Part shown: positions 19,032-28,395 of the stretch, one piece after another
Layout: each line of letters opens with the position of its first letter
How positions within the stretch are numbered: position 1 is the stretch's first letter
Source: Streptomyces sp. NBC_01460
GTDB taxonomy: Bacteria > Actinomycetota > Actinomycetes > Streptomycetales > Streptomycetaceae
Assembly (NCBI RefSeq): GCF_036227405.1
Contig: NZ_CP109473.1
Span: 434,001-498,000 of the forward strand
Length of the DNA stretch: 64,000 nt
Direction of reading: 5' to 3'
Notes under the pieces: model-generated
Database searches by the model: none
Told to the model about the DNA's origin: nothing
The model's input: only the letters and a program-made list of their open reading frames with translations
Translations under genes and position numbers: made by a program

Positions 19032-19652
19032 TCACCGGTCACCACGCAGGTAGCGGGTGACCATGGCGACCAGCTCGCTCTCGAACGTCTCGACCGGGAT
19101 GGTCTGCGGGTCGGCCATGAGCTTGTGCGTGTTCAGTTCCACGGTGAACACGATCAGCTCGGCCGCGGTGTCGAGGTCCCGTACACGGACGTCCGGATGC
19201 CGGGCGAGGACGTCGCGCAGCTGAGCGACACGGTCCCTGCTGCGCCGGTCGATGGTGTCGAGCAGTTCCTGCGAGAGTGTCGCCTCCTCGATCATGATCC
19301 TTAGCAGCTGCGGATCGTCCCGATGGTTGTCGATCGCATCGCGGACCAGGGTCCGCACCATCGTCTCCAGGCCTCCCGCGGACAGATCGAGCTGGTCGGC
19401 CTCCGTCCAGGTGCTGCGGTCCAGGTGCCGTACCAGCAACTCCGCGAGCACGGCGTCCTTGTTCGGGAAGTACTGGTACAGCGAGCCGATGGACATACGG
19501 GCACGCTCAGCGATGCGGTTGGTGGTGCCGGCGGCGTAGCCGTACTCGGCGAAAACGTGAGCAGCGGCGGTGAGGATGCGCTCGCGGGTGAGCTCGGCGC
19601 GCGCCTGGCGAGGCTTGCGACGTGGCTGAATGCGGCGGTCGGCCGATGGCAT
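19032..19652 (-). CDS. TetR-family transcriptional repressor
   Basis: A 206-residue regulator. The helix-turn-helix is in residues about 20-65: RERILTAAAHVFAEYGYAAG, then TNRIAERARMSIGSLYQYFP, a very typical TetR recognition helix. The ligand domain is C-terminal. ATG 19652 is preferred because GGAGAAGGG lies just upstream; ATG 19697 overlaps the palindrome thought to be its operator. It is divergent from the siderophore-interacting protein and fusion oxidoreductase genes, which it probably controls together with itself. Confidence 0.92.
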   Translation of the reverse strand: MPSADRRIQPRRKPRQARAELTRERILTAAAHVFAEYGYAAGTTNRIAERARMSIGSLYQYFPNKDAVLAELLVRHLDRSTWTEADQLDLSAGGLETMVRTLVRDAIDNHRDDPQLLRIMIEEATLSQELLDTIDRRSRDRVAQLRDVLARHPDVRVRDLDTAAELIVFTVELNTHKLMADPQTIPVETFESELVAMVTRYLRGDR

Positions 19653-19696
19653 CCGAGGACCCTTCTCCTGGCGTGGAACGCGAGTAGCGAAAGACA

Positions 19697-19710
19697 TGAG
19701 CTATTGCTCA
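19697..19710. promoter_or_regulatory. Operator candidate of the divergent TetR regulator
   Basis: TGAGCTATTGCTCA has 5-bp arms and a 4-base A/T-rich centre. It lies in the 112-base gap between the tetR start and the divergent redox operon, the classic autoregulatory position. TGAGC-N4-GCTCA is a common TetR-type operator shape. Confidence 0.65.
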
Positions 19711-19764
19711 GAATAGTGCCATGAGCTGCGAGAACAAGGACCGATCCGATGTGGGTGGTGGGCC

Positions 19765-20565
19765 GTGATCCCCAAGGTGTACCTGCCCGATTCACGCACG
19801 ATGCTCACGCTGGAGGTGCGGCGCCGCGAGTTCCTCACGCCGGGCTTCGCGCGCGTGACCCTCGGCGGCCCTGCCCTGCGGGACCTGGTCGTCACAGGAG
19901 GCGACCAAGCGGTTCGTCTGTTCTTCCCCCGCGAGGGACAGACCGGGTTGCGGATGCCGACCGTCTCGAACGAGGCATGGATCGCCCAGCTGTTGCTGTT
20001 GCCGAAGTCGGTGCGCCCGTGGGTCCGCAACCTGACGATCCGGCGCGCGCGGCCCGCGGACGACGAGATCGACATCGAGTTCGCCCTGCACGGTGACGCG
20101 CCCATGTCGTCCTGGGTGCGCGGGGCCGAGCCGGGCGATCCGGCCGGGATCTTCGACATCGGCACCACGTACCGGCTGCCGGACCACGCGGAGGGGCAGC
20201 TGCTCGTCGGCGACGAGAGCGCGCTGCCCGCCGTCCTGTCGATCCTCGACGCGACACCGCCCGGCTTGCCCACCGAGGTGTACGTGGAGGTGGCGACGGC
20301 GGCGGACATCCGCGCCGTCGAGGCGCCCGCCGGCGTCCGCGTCCACTGGTCGAGCCGTGACGACGCAGGTCTGCGGCCCGGCGCCCTGGCGCTGGAGGCG
20401 CTGCGCGGCGCCACGCTGCCGTCCGGCCGCTTCTACACGTGGGTCGCGGGTGAGTCCCGGCTGGCCACGTCGGTGCGGCGGCACCTGGTCGAGGACCGCG
20501 GCGTGCCCAAGCGTGACATCTCGTTCATCGGCTACTGGCGCCTGGGCCGGTCCACTCCCGGCTGA
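19765..20565 (+). CDS. Siderophore-interacting flavoprotein (ferric-siderophore reductase type)
   Basis: A 266-residue member of the ViuB/SIP family, FAD-containing reductases that release iron from imported ferric siderophores using NAD(P)H. The N-terminal FAD barrel includes LEVRRREFLTPGFARVTLGG. The C-terminal half has the family hallmark VAGESRLATSVRRHL and ends ISFIGYWRLG. GTG start at 19765. It lies 11 bases before the fusion oxidoreductase gene, so the two are co-transcribed under the divergent TetR. No siderophore or ferric-uptake genes accompany it here, so a non-iron substrate is possible. Confidence 0.9.
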   Translation: MIPKVYLPDSRTMLTLEVRRREFLTPGFARVTLGGPALRDLVVTGGDQAVRLFFPREGQTGLRMPTVSNEAWIAQLLLLPKSVRPWVRNLTIRRARPADDEIDIEFALHGDAPMSSWVRGAEPGDPAGIFDIGTTYRLPDHAEGQLLVGDESALPAVLSILDATPPGLPTEVYVEVATAADIRAVEAPAGVRVHWSSRDDAGLRPGALALEALRGATLPSGRFYTWVAGESRLATSVRRHLVEDRGVPKRDISFIGYWRLGRSTPG

Positions 20566-20576
20566 GAGGAATCCCC

Positions 20577-22760
20577 GTGCAGCAAACAGACAGGTGGAGC
20601 ACCCCGCGTCGGCTGACGACGGTGGAGGAGGTGGAGACGACCGTGGGCCGCCCGGCGGCAGCGGTCGTGCTCAAGCAGATCAGCGCCCTCGACGAGGGCT
20701 GCCGGGCCGTCCTGGCCCGGTGTCCGGTCGCGGCCTTCGGCTACCGGGATGCCGACGGCACCAGCAGGACGACCTTCATCGGCGGCACCCCGGGGTTCGC
20801 ACGCGTCCATTCGCCCACACGCATGTCCTTCTCCGTACCGGAGCCCGCCGCCCCGCACGGTCCGGTCTCGTGCTTCTTCCTCCTGCCCGGTGTCGGGGAA
20901 CTCCTGCGCGTCAACGGCTCGGTGACCGCGCGGAAGGGTGCGGAGACGACCGTCGACATCGAGGAGGCGTACGTCCACTGCGCCCAGGCCGTGCTCCGGT
21001 CCCGCCTGTGGCAGCCACCGGAACCGGCCGGACCGGTCGCCGAGGTCACGGGTGACGGGCCCCTGGGCCGGCCCGGAATCGCCGATTTCCTGGCCGCGGC
21101 GCCGTTCCTCGCGCTGTCGACGTGGGACTCGTCCGCCGGGAGCGACACGAGTCCGCGCGGGGACCGGCAGGCGGTGGCGCGGATCCTGGACAGCCGGACA
21201 CTCGTCGTCCCGGACCGTAAGGGCAACAGGCGGGCCGACACGCTCCACAACGTGTTGCAGGACGAGCGGCTCTCGTTCGCCGCGCTCGTACCGGGGCGCA
21301 ACCGTGTGCTGCACGTCCGCGGCCGCGGCACGATCACCGACGACCCCGCGCTCCTGGAGACGATGGCGCTGCGCGGGATGCCCCCGCACCTGGCGCTGCT
21401 CATCGAGGTCGAGGACGCCGAGGTGACGGACAACGACGCCGTGGCGCGCTCGCGCCTGTGGACCCCCGGCGCCCACGTCGGCCGTGGCACGGTGCCGGAC
21501 CTGATGGCGCTGGCGGGTGAGCATCTCGCCGCCGGTGCGGCCGAGGCGGACGGCGGTCCGACCGCGTTCCTGATGAAGGCCGTCGGGGTGATCCCGGGGA
21601 TGAGCCGGTTGGTGCGGCTGGTGGTGGACCGTGTCTACCGCTCCGGGCTGCGGAAGGAGGGCTACGACGAGGTCGGGTCCGTCGCGAGCAGCCGGCGCCG
21701 CGGCTTCCCGGGGCGGCGCCCTGCCGCCGCCGGCGCGACGGACAACTCCCTGCGGGAGGTGCGCGTCCACGAGGTGCGCAGGGAGACACCGAGCGCGGTC
21801 ACGCTCGTGCTGGAGGACGCCGGCGGGAGTCCCGGACCGTTCGACTTCCGGCCCGGCCAGTTCTTCACGCTTGTCGCCGACATCGACGGCCGCGCGGTAC
21901 GACGCGCCTACTCCGCATCGTCGGCGCCGGGGTCGCCCCGGCTGGAGGTCACGGTCAAGCACGTCGAGGGGGGCCGGTTCTCCGGCCACGTGCACCGGGG
22001 TCTCCGCCCCGGGGACGGCCTCGCGGTGCGCGGTCCGTCGGGATCCTTCCACACCGGGCAACGCCCCCCGGACGAGCTCGTACTCATCGCGGCGGGCAGT
22101 GGCGTGACGCCGATGATGAGCATGATCCGCACGCAGCTCGCCGTCCGGACGGGCCGTGGCCGGATCGCGCTGCTGTACAGCAGCCGGAGCCCCGACGAGA
22201 TCATCTTCGGCGACGAACTGTCCCGGCTGGCGAGGGAGAACCCCGATCGGCTGTCCGTCACCCACGTCCTGACCCGCCGGGACGGGCGGATCGGCGCGGA
22301 CGGCGTGCGCCGTTGGATCGCCGGCCTGGGCCAGGCCGGGGACGCCCACTTCTACGTCTGCGGCCCCGAGGCGCTGATGGATGCCGTCCAGGGTGTCCTG
22401 ACCGGGCTCGGAGTCACGGACGAGAGGGTGCACAAGGAGCGTTACACCGGCGGAGCGGCCACCGGGACCGTGGCGGAGGTGCCGCACGAGATGACCGTCG
22501 AGGAGAACGGGCACCCCATGGGCACGGTGGTGGTCGAGCCCGGCCGAACGCTGCTCGACGCCGGCCTTGCCGCGGGGCTGCCGATGCCGCACTCCTGCAC
22601 GGTCGGGAACTGCGGCGAGTGCGTGGTACGGCTGCGCGAAGGTGAGGTCACGCAGGGTGAGCCGAACTGCCTCACGCCCCGGCAGAGAGCCGAGGGTTAT
22701 GTACTGACGTGTGTGAGCTGCCCCCGGTCGAAGGTCACTCTCGATATCGCGGACCCGTGA
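20577..22760 (+). CDS. Fusion oxidoreductase: duplicated PNPOx-like (FMN) + ferredoxin reductase (FAD) + 2Fe-2S ferredoxin
   Basis: 727 residues; GTG start with GAGAGGA seven bases ahead. Residues about 1-350 contain two pyridoxamine-phosphate-oxidase-like barrels, the second with GIADFLAAAPFLALSTWD and VVPDRKGNRRADTLHNVL. Residues about 380-620 are a ferredoxin-NADP reductase module: FDFRPGQFFTL, the FAD motif RRAYSAS, LIAAGSGVTPMMSM and HFYVCGPEALMDA. The last ~85 residues are a plant-type ferredoxin with CTVGNCGEC and YVLTC ligands. Electrons should flow NAD(P)H to FAD to 2Fe-2S. The PNPOx part may bind FMN, heme or F420. The substrate is unknown. Cytoplasmic, co-transcribed with the SIP gene. 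Confidence 0.9.
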   Translation: MQQTDRWSTPRRLTTVEEVETTVGRPAAAVVLKQISALDEGCRAVLARCPVAAFGYRDADGTSRTTFIGGTPGFARVHSPTRMSFSVPEPAAPHGPVSCFFLLPGVGELLRVNGSVTARKGAETTVDIEEAYVHCAQAVLRSRLWQPPEPAGPVAEVTGDGPLGRPGIADFLAAAPFLALSTWDSSAGSDTSPRGDRQAVARILDSRTLVVPDRKGNRRADTLHNVLQDERLSFAALVPGRNRVLHVRGRGTITDDPALLETMALRGMPPHLALLIEVEDAEVTDNDAVARSRLWTPGAHVGRGTVPDLMALAGEHLAAGAAEADGGPTAFLMKAVGVIPGMSRLVRLVVDRVYRSGLRKEGYDEVGSVASSRRRGFPGRRPAAAGATDNSLREVRVHEVRRETPSAVTLVLEDAGGSPGPFDFRPGQFFTLVADIDGRAVRRAYSASSAPGSPRLEVTVKHVEGGRFSGHVHRGLRPGDGLAVRGPSGSFHTGQRPPDELVLIAAGSGVTPMMSMIRTQLAVRTGRGRIALLYSSRSPDEIIFGDELSRLARENPDRLSVTHVLTRRDGRIGADGVRRWIAGLGQAGDAHFYVCGPEALMDAVQGVLTGLGVTDERVHKERYTGGAATGTVAEVPHEMTVEENGHPMGTVVVEPGRTLLDAGLAAGLPMPHSCTVGNCGECVVRLREGEVTQGEPNCLTPRQRAEGYVLTCVSCPRSKVTLDIADP

Positions 22761-22767
22761 TCGCCGA

Positions 22768-22808
22768 CCGGGTGTGCGGGCCGCACGAGGTGCGGCCCGC
22801 ACACCCGG
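22768..22808 (+). terminator. Strong hairpin terminator after fusion oxidoreductase gene
   Basis: Perfect 19-bp arms (22768-22786 and 22790-22808) with a GAG loop begin 8 bases after the stop codon. It separates the redox operon from the xylanase control region. Confidence 0.9.
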
Positions 22809-22830
22809 CCCACCCCCTCACCGGCACCAT

Positions 22831-22841
22831 CGAAACTTTCG
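22831..22841. promoter_or_regulatory. Xylanase-type operator CGAAACTTTCG
   Basis: A palindrome of the form conserved upstream of actinomycete xylanase genes. It lies 330 bases upstream of the xylanase start codon and 140 bases upstream of the best -35 box, so it would act as a distal site or serve a second promoter (TTGACG at 22868). Confidence 0.55.
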
Positions 22842-22958
22842 CCCTACCTCAGAGACATGACGAGGACTTGACGCGTACGTACGCCACGCGTCGCAAGTCG
22901 CTGGCCGTCTACGCAGGTAGAGTCCTCAACGTTCCTCACATGAGCGGTAGTTCGCTCG

Positions 22959-22968
22959 GAAATATTTC
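22959..22968. promoter_or_regulatory. Second palindrome GAAATATTTC just upstream of the -35 box
   Basis: A perfect 10-bp palindrome, with a further GGAAA half-site at 22969-22973, ending 12 bases before the TTGACG box of the xylanase promoter. Its GAAA/TTTC arms match the distal CGAAACTTTCG site, so both may bind the same regulator. Confidence 0.5.
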
Positions 22969-22980
22969 GGAAATGCGGCG

Positions 22981-24556
<1,576 letters not shown>

Positions 24557-24572
24557 GCAGCCCGGAACCGCA

Positions 24573-24628
24573 TTCCGGCTTCCGGCTTCCGGCTTCCGGC
24601 TTCCGGCTTCCGGCTTCCGGCTTCCGGC
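24573..24628. repeat. Eight perfect tandem copies of a 7-bp unit TTCCGGC
   Basis: 56 bases made of eight identical heptamers begin 16 bases after the xylanase stop codon. The unit length is not a multiple of three, so copy changes would shift any frame across it, but it lies outside genes. A slippage-prone microsatellite. Confidence 0.95.
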
Positions 24629-24679
24629 GGGAGAGGACGGGGCGAGGCCCGCACCCCCTCCGTCCTGGCCCGGCCGGAC

Positions 24680-24721
24680 GGGGCGGGTGCGTGACGGGTC
24701 CGAACCCGTCCGCCCCGCCCC
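24680..24721. terminator. Candidate bidirectional hairpin between xylanase and lacI genes
   Basis: An inner perfect stem (24693-24699 with 24704-24710, loop CCGA) is extended by GGGGCGGG at 24680-24687 pairing with 24714-24721 across an internal bulge. It sits between two convergent genes. Confidence 0.6.
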
Positions 24722-24786
24722 CTGAGCGCTCCGTTCCGCCCCCGCCGCTCGCCCGGCCGGGCGGGGCGGAGCGTTTCCGTGTCGGC

Positions 24787-25911
24787 TCAGCCGGTGGCGC
24801 GGCCACCGGCCCCCGTCGCCGCCAGCGCCGGAGGGGCGGCGGCCGCGGGCGTCCCGGATCCGGCCGGCACCGGTGCGGGTGCCGTCGACTCGCGCACGAC
24901 CAGCCGGGGTCTGATGAGCAGGGAGCGCCCGGCGACGGGCGCCGAGTCGATCCGGGCCCGCAGCTGCTGGAAGGTCTCCGCGGCCATCTCGGGGAGCGGC
25001 TGACGGACCGTGGTGAGGGGTGGTTCGAAGAGGTCGGCGAGGAGGATGTCGTCGAAGCCGACCACCGACACGTCCCTTCCCGCACCGCGTCCGGCGTCCC
25101 TGGCGCCCCGGCAGATGCCGATCGCGCACATGTCGTTGATCGCGACGAAGCCCGTGGGCGGGTCGGGCCGGGACAGGAGCTCCCGCGCCGCGTTCCGGCC
25201 CAGCTCCGCCGCGTCCTTGTCCCCGAACTCGGTGGTGTCCGCGCCGGGCCAGACGATGGCTTCGGCCGGGTCGAGCCCGGCCGCCTCCAGGGCGGACCGG
25301 AAGCCGCGCAGCCGCTCGCGCCGGTTCACACTGTTGACGGAGCCGGAGACGAAGGCGAGCCTGCGGTGGCCCAGCTCGATCAAGTGGCGGGTGGCGAGCT
25401 CCGCCCCCATCGCGTTGTCCACACTGATGCTGGCCAGTGACGACGGGTCACCCGCCTGCGCGGTCCGGTCGAAGGCCACCATCTTGAGCCCTCTGCTGAG
25501 CAGCGGCGCCATGTGGTCGAGCGAGGGCAGCGAGGAGCAGAGGACCACACCGCTGACCCCGTCGGCGAGAAGTTCCTCGCCGTACTTGAGCTCACGGGCG
25601 GGATCGCGCTCGCTGTTGCAGAGCAGTACGTGGTAGCCCTCGGCCAGCGCGATGGCCTCCAGCTCCCGTGCGAGCGCTCCCCAGAAGGGGTTGGCCACGG
25701 ACGGCACGATCAGGCCGATGACCTTGATCCGCCCGGTGCGCAGCATGCGGGCCGCCCGGTTCGGCCGGTAGTTGAGCTGCTCGATCGTCTGCTCCACGCG
25801 AGCCAGGGTGGCCGCCTGCATACGGTCGGTACGCCCGTTGAGGACGTTGGAGACCGTGCTCGCGGAGACCCCTGCGGCCTCCGCGACCTGATGGATCGTT
25901 ACCCCGCTCAT
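24787..25911 (-). CDS. LacI-family transcriptional repressor of the polysaccharide locus
   Basis: 374 residues. The N-terminal helix-turn-helix is textbook: TIHQVAEAAGVSASTVSNVL, then LNYRPNRAARML at the hinge. The periplasmic-binding-like effector domain includes VIGLIVPSVANPFWGALA and SVVGFDDILLADLFEPPLTT. The last ~33 residues are an unusual Pro/Ala/Gly-rich tail beyond the normal LacI end. It is divergent from the ABC transporter operon and most likely represses it until an oligosaccharide breakdown product binds. The target is inferred from position and from the repeated operator candidates in the shared gap. Confidence 0.93.
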   Translation of the reverse strand: MSGVTIHQVAEAAGVSASTVSNVLNGRTDRMQAATLARVEQTIEQLNYRPNRAARMLRTGRIKVIGLIVPSVANPFWGALARELEAIALAEGYHVLLCNSERDPARELKYGEELLADGVSGVVLCSSLPSLDHMAPLLSRGLKMVAFDRTAQAGDPSSLASISVDNAMGAELATRHLIELGHRRLAFVSGSVNSVNRRERLRGFRSALEAAGLDPAEAIVWPGADTTEFGDKDAAELGRNAARELLSRPDPPTGFVAINDMCAIGICRGARDAGRGAGRDVSVVGFDDILLADLFEPPLTTVRQPLPEMAAETFQQLRARIDSAPVAGRSLLIRPRLVVRESTAPAPVPAGSGTPAAAAPPALAATGAGGRATG

Positions 25912-25943
25912 GCCACCTCCGGTTCGGAACGCACTGCTGGGAT

Positions 25944-25959
25944 CAGTGTACCGATTTAC
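25944..25959. promoter_or_regulatory. LacI operator candidate, copy 1
   Basis: CAGTGTACCGATTTAC matches the copy at 26048-26063 in 14 of 16 positions and lies 33 bases upstream of the lacI start, well placed for autoregulation. Its GTGTACCG part (25946-25953) also forms an inverted repeat with CGGTACAC at 25974-25981. Confidence 0.55.
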
Positions 25960-26017
25960 TGAACTCGCTCTACCGGTACACCCGTTAACTTCCCTGAAAA
26001 TTCTTGTGCACCAGCTG

Positions 26018-26047
26018 TTGACGTCGCTCTTGTGCCGTTCCTAGTCT
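26018..26047 (+). promoter_or_regulatory. Promoter of the ABC transporter/lyase operon
   Basis: TTGACG (26018-26023) and TAGTCT (26042-26047) are spaced by 18 bases, close to the HrdB consensus. The second operator copy begins directly after the -10 box. Confidence 0.6.
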
Positions 26048-26063
26048 CAGTGCATCGATTTAC
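26048..26063. promoter_or_regulatory. LacI operator candidate, copy 2 (at the transcription start)
   Basis: CAGTGCATCGATTTAC lies immediately downstream of the -10 box, so a bound repressor would block initiation. It shares the CGATTTAC half-site with copy 1, 104 bases upstream; looping between the two is possible. Confidence 0.55.
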
Positions 26064-26103
26064 CAGCACTTCCCAGCCATGTCCGGGACGTCATCGCTGG
26101 ATC

Positions 26104-26127
26104 GATCCACTGACTGATCCACTGACT
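26104..26127. repeat. 12-bp tandem duplication in the operon leader
   Basis: GATCCACTGACT occurs twice back to back, ending 21 bases before the start codon of the solute-binding protein gene. It probably arose by slippage; an effect on leader structure is possible. Confidence 0.9.
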
Positions 26128-26148
26128 CCACCTCCAGAGGGGTGTCCC

Positions 26149-27417
26149 ATGGAACTCAACAGACGGTCCGTGCTCGCCGCGATCGGCGCGGGCACAGCCG
26201 CGGCCGCTCTCGCCGGCTGCGGCGGCGGCGCGTCGTCCGCCGGCTCCGCCGACGGCCCCGCCGAGGGCGAGATCACGCTGCTCACCCCGATCTACGAGGG
26301 TGCGAACGGCAAGACGCTGCTGGAGCAGAAGATCCTCGGCGGGTTCCGGAAGAAGTATCCGGACGTCAAGGTGAACGTGGACTACACCACGTATGCGCAG
26401 CTCAACGAGAAGATCACCACCGGCCTCGCCGGCGGGCTGCTGCCCGACGTGCTCATGATGGGCGTCGGCTGGATCCCTCCGTTCGCCGCGAAGAAGGCGA
26501 TCGCGGAGCTTCCGGAGGAGCTCGCCACCGCACACGACTACGAGAAGCGCGTGCTGGAGCCGTCGCGCTACGACGGCAAGCTCTACGCACTGCCCGTCGT
26601 CCTCGACACCCGCATCGTCGTGTACCGCAAGGACCACTTCGCGGAGGCCGGGATCAAGAAGACCCCGGCCAACTGGGCGGAGCTGCGCGCCGTCGCGAAG
26701 CAGCTGACCAGGAACGGCCGCATCGGCTTCGACCCGTTCTCCATCGAACTGCGCCAGTGCTGGGAGACCTTCCTCTTCGCCAACGGCGGTCAGCTCTTCA
26801 GTTCCGACGGCAAGAAGGTGCTGTTCACCGACTCCCGCGGAGTCGAGGCCCTCCAGTTCTTCAAGGACCTGGTCAAGGACGGTTCGGCCGACTACGCCAG
26901 GAAGACGGACATCGGCACACCCTCCAACGTACAGACCGGCAAGGCGTCGATGATGATGACGTCCAGTGCCCTGTGGGTCCAGGCGAAGGACCAGAACCCC
27001 GACCTCGTCGAGGACGACAAGCTCGGCTCGTTCGTGCTCGCGAACCGCCGGCCGGCGATGCTCCAGGGCGGCACGCTCGTCACGCAGGCCGCCCGCTCCA
27101 AGCACCCGGCGGCGGCCCGCGCGCTCGTCGAGTACCTGGCCACCCCCGAATCGATCCTCGGGGCCGCCGAGCAGCGCGGGTCGGTGCCGGGTCTGCGCGA
27201 CCTCGACGACACGGGATACGTCAAGGAGAACCAGTTCGTCGATCTCTCCCTCCAGAACCTCCAGCACGCGTTCTCCGAGGGCGGTACCGCGGCCTGGATG
27301 GAGATCCGGGAAAAGATCAAGCCGACGCTCGAGCCCGCCATCGTCGGCGACCAGTCCGCGAAGGACGCCATCGCGGAGCTCGGCCGTCTCGCCGAGGCCG
27401 CCATCGGCCGGATGTGA
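26149..27417 (+). CDS. ABC transporter solute-binding lipoprotein (oligosaccharide)
   Basis: 422 residues. The N-terminus has a twin-arginine (NRRSVLAAIG) and a lipobox LAGC with lipidated Cys24, so it is membrane-tethered outside the cell. The rest is a family 1 substrate-binding protein fold: EITLLTPIYEGANGKTLLEQ, GLLPDVLMMGVGW and SSALWVQA. It feeds oligosaccharides to the two permeases that follow 12 bases downstream. ATG 26149 is set by AGAGGGG ahead of it. The ligand is unknown; the enzyme neighbours suggest unsaturated, uronate-containing oligomers. Confidence 0.94.
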   Translation: MELNRRSVLAAIGAGTAAAALAGCGGGASSAGSADGPAEGEITLLTPIYEGANGKTLLEQKILGGFRKKYPDVKVNVDYTTYAQLNEKITTGLAGGLLPDVLMMGVGWIPPFAAKKAIAELPEELATAHDYEKRVLEPSRYDGKLYALPVVLDTRIVVYRKDHFAEAGIKKTPANWAELRAVAKQLTRNGRIGFDPFSIELRQCWETFLFANGGQLFSSDGKKVLFTDSRGVEALQFFKDLVKDGSADYARKTDIGTPSNVQTGKASMMMTSSALWVQAKDQNPDLVEDDKLGSFVLANRRPAMLQGGTLVTQAARSKHPAAARALVEYLATPESILGAAEQRGSVPGLRDLDDTGYVKENQFVDLSLQNLQHAFSEGGTAAWMEIREKIKPTLEPAIVGDQSAKDAIAELGRLAEAAIGRM

Positions 27418-27429
27418 GGACCCGTCACC

Positions 27430-28395
27430 ATGGGAGCGACAACCGTAGTGAAGGCCAGGCCGGCCAGGCCGCCTTCCCCTCCTGAGGCCCCGGCGGCCCG
27501 GCGGACGGGGCGGGTCCGCAGCGGCCCGGGGAGCCGCCGGCGCCGGGCGGGCATGCTCATGGTGGCGCCCGCGCTGCTGCACGCCTCGCTGTGGATCGGC
27601 CTTCCGGTCATGGTCTCGGTGGCCCTGGCCTTCACGAAGTACGACGTGCTGACCGCGCCGGAGTTCGTGGGCCTGGCCAATTTCCGGGACATGCTGGACG
27701 ACGCTGTCTTCCGCAAGTCCATCGTCAACACCCTCCTGTACACCTTCTTCACCGTGCCGTTCGGAATGGCGCTGGGCCTGCTGGTGGCCCTCGCCCTGCA
27801 CACGGGGCTCAAGGCGCGCGGCGTCTTCCGCACCGCCGTGTTCCTGCCCCAGGTCACCGCCACCGTCGCGATCGCGCTGGTCTGGCTGTGGATCTACAAC
27901 CCGGGCAACGGTCTGCTCAACACGCTGCTGTCGTTCCTCGGCATCGACGGCCCGGCCTGGCTGTCGTCGACGACCTGGGCCCTGCCGTCGGTGATCCTGG
28001 TCGGCATCTGGCAGGGCATCGGCATGAAGATGCTCATCTATCTGGCCGCCCTGCAGTCCCTGCCGAAGGAGTTGTACGAGGCGGCGTCGGTCGACGGGGC
28101 CTCCCGGGTGCGGCAGTTCTTCTCGATCACGCTGCCCCTGCTGAAGCCGGCGACGTTCTTCGTGCTCATCACCTCGATGATCAGTGCGTTCCAGTCCTTC
28201 GACCAGATCTACATCCTGACCGACGGCGGCCCCGCCAACAGCACCACGATGATGACGTACGAGATCTACAAGTCCGCCTTCCGGGAGTTCCGCGTCGGGT
28301 ACGCCAGCGCGCAGTCACTGGTGCTCTTCGTGCTGCTGATGGGCTTCACCCTGGTCAACAAGCGGATCATGGGAGGCAGTCGTGGCCACAACTGA
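27430..28395 (+). CDS. ABC sugar transporter permease, MalF type
   Basis: 321 residues with six predicted membrane helices after a basic Pro/Arg-rich cytoplasmic head. The first helix lies near APALLHASLWIGLPVMVSVA. The EAA loop that docks the ATPase is visible as LYEAASVDGASRVRQFF. It pairs with the MalG-type permease, whose start overlaps its end. No ATPase gene is present in the operon, as is usual in Streptomyces where MsiK serves many importers. Confidence 0.95.
   Translation: MGATTVVKARPARPPSPPEAPAARRTGRVRSGPGSRRRRAGMLMVAPALLHASLWIGLPVMVSVALAFTKYDVLTAPEFVGLANFRDMLDDAVFRKSIVNTLLYTFFTVPFGMALGLLVALALHTGLKARGVFRTAVFLPQVTATVAIALVWLWIYNPGNGLLNTLLSFLGIDGPAWLSSTTWALPSVILVGIWQGIGMKMLIYLAALQSLPKELYEAASVDGASRVRQFFSITLPLLKPATFFVLITSMISAFQSFDQIYILTDGGPANSTTMMTYEIYKSAFREFRVGYASAQSLVLFVLLMGFTLVNKRIMGGSRGHN

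Noticed and set aside
19697..19765. Iron-box-type (DmdR/IdeR) operator in front of the siderophore-interacting gene
   Set aside because: The palindrome found, TGAGC-TATT-GCTCA, does not resemble a TTAGGTTAGGCTAACCTAA-type iron box and fits the adjacent TetR better.
20532..22802. Open frame of 756 codons on the minus strand
   Set aside because: Antisense to the fusion oxidoreductase, whose FAD, NAD and 2Fe-2S motifs are unambiguous.
24573..24628. Heptamer array as a CRISPR or origin iteron
   Set aside because: The unit is 7 bp with no spacers, no replication gene is nearby, and it lies behind a xylanase gene.
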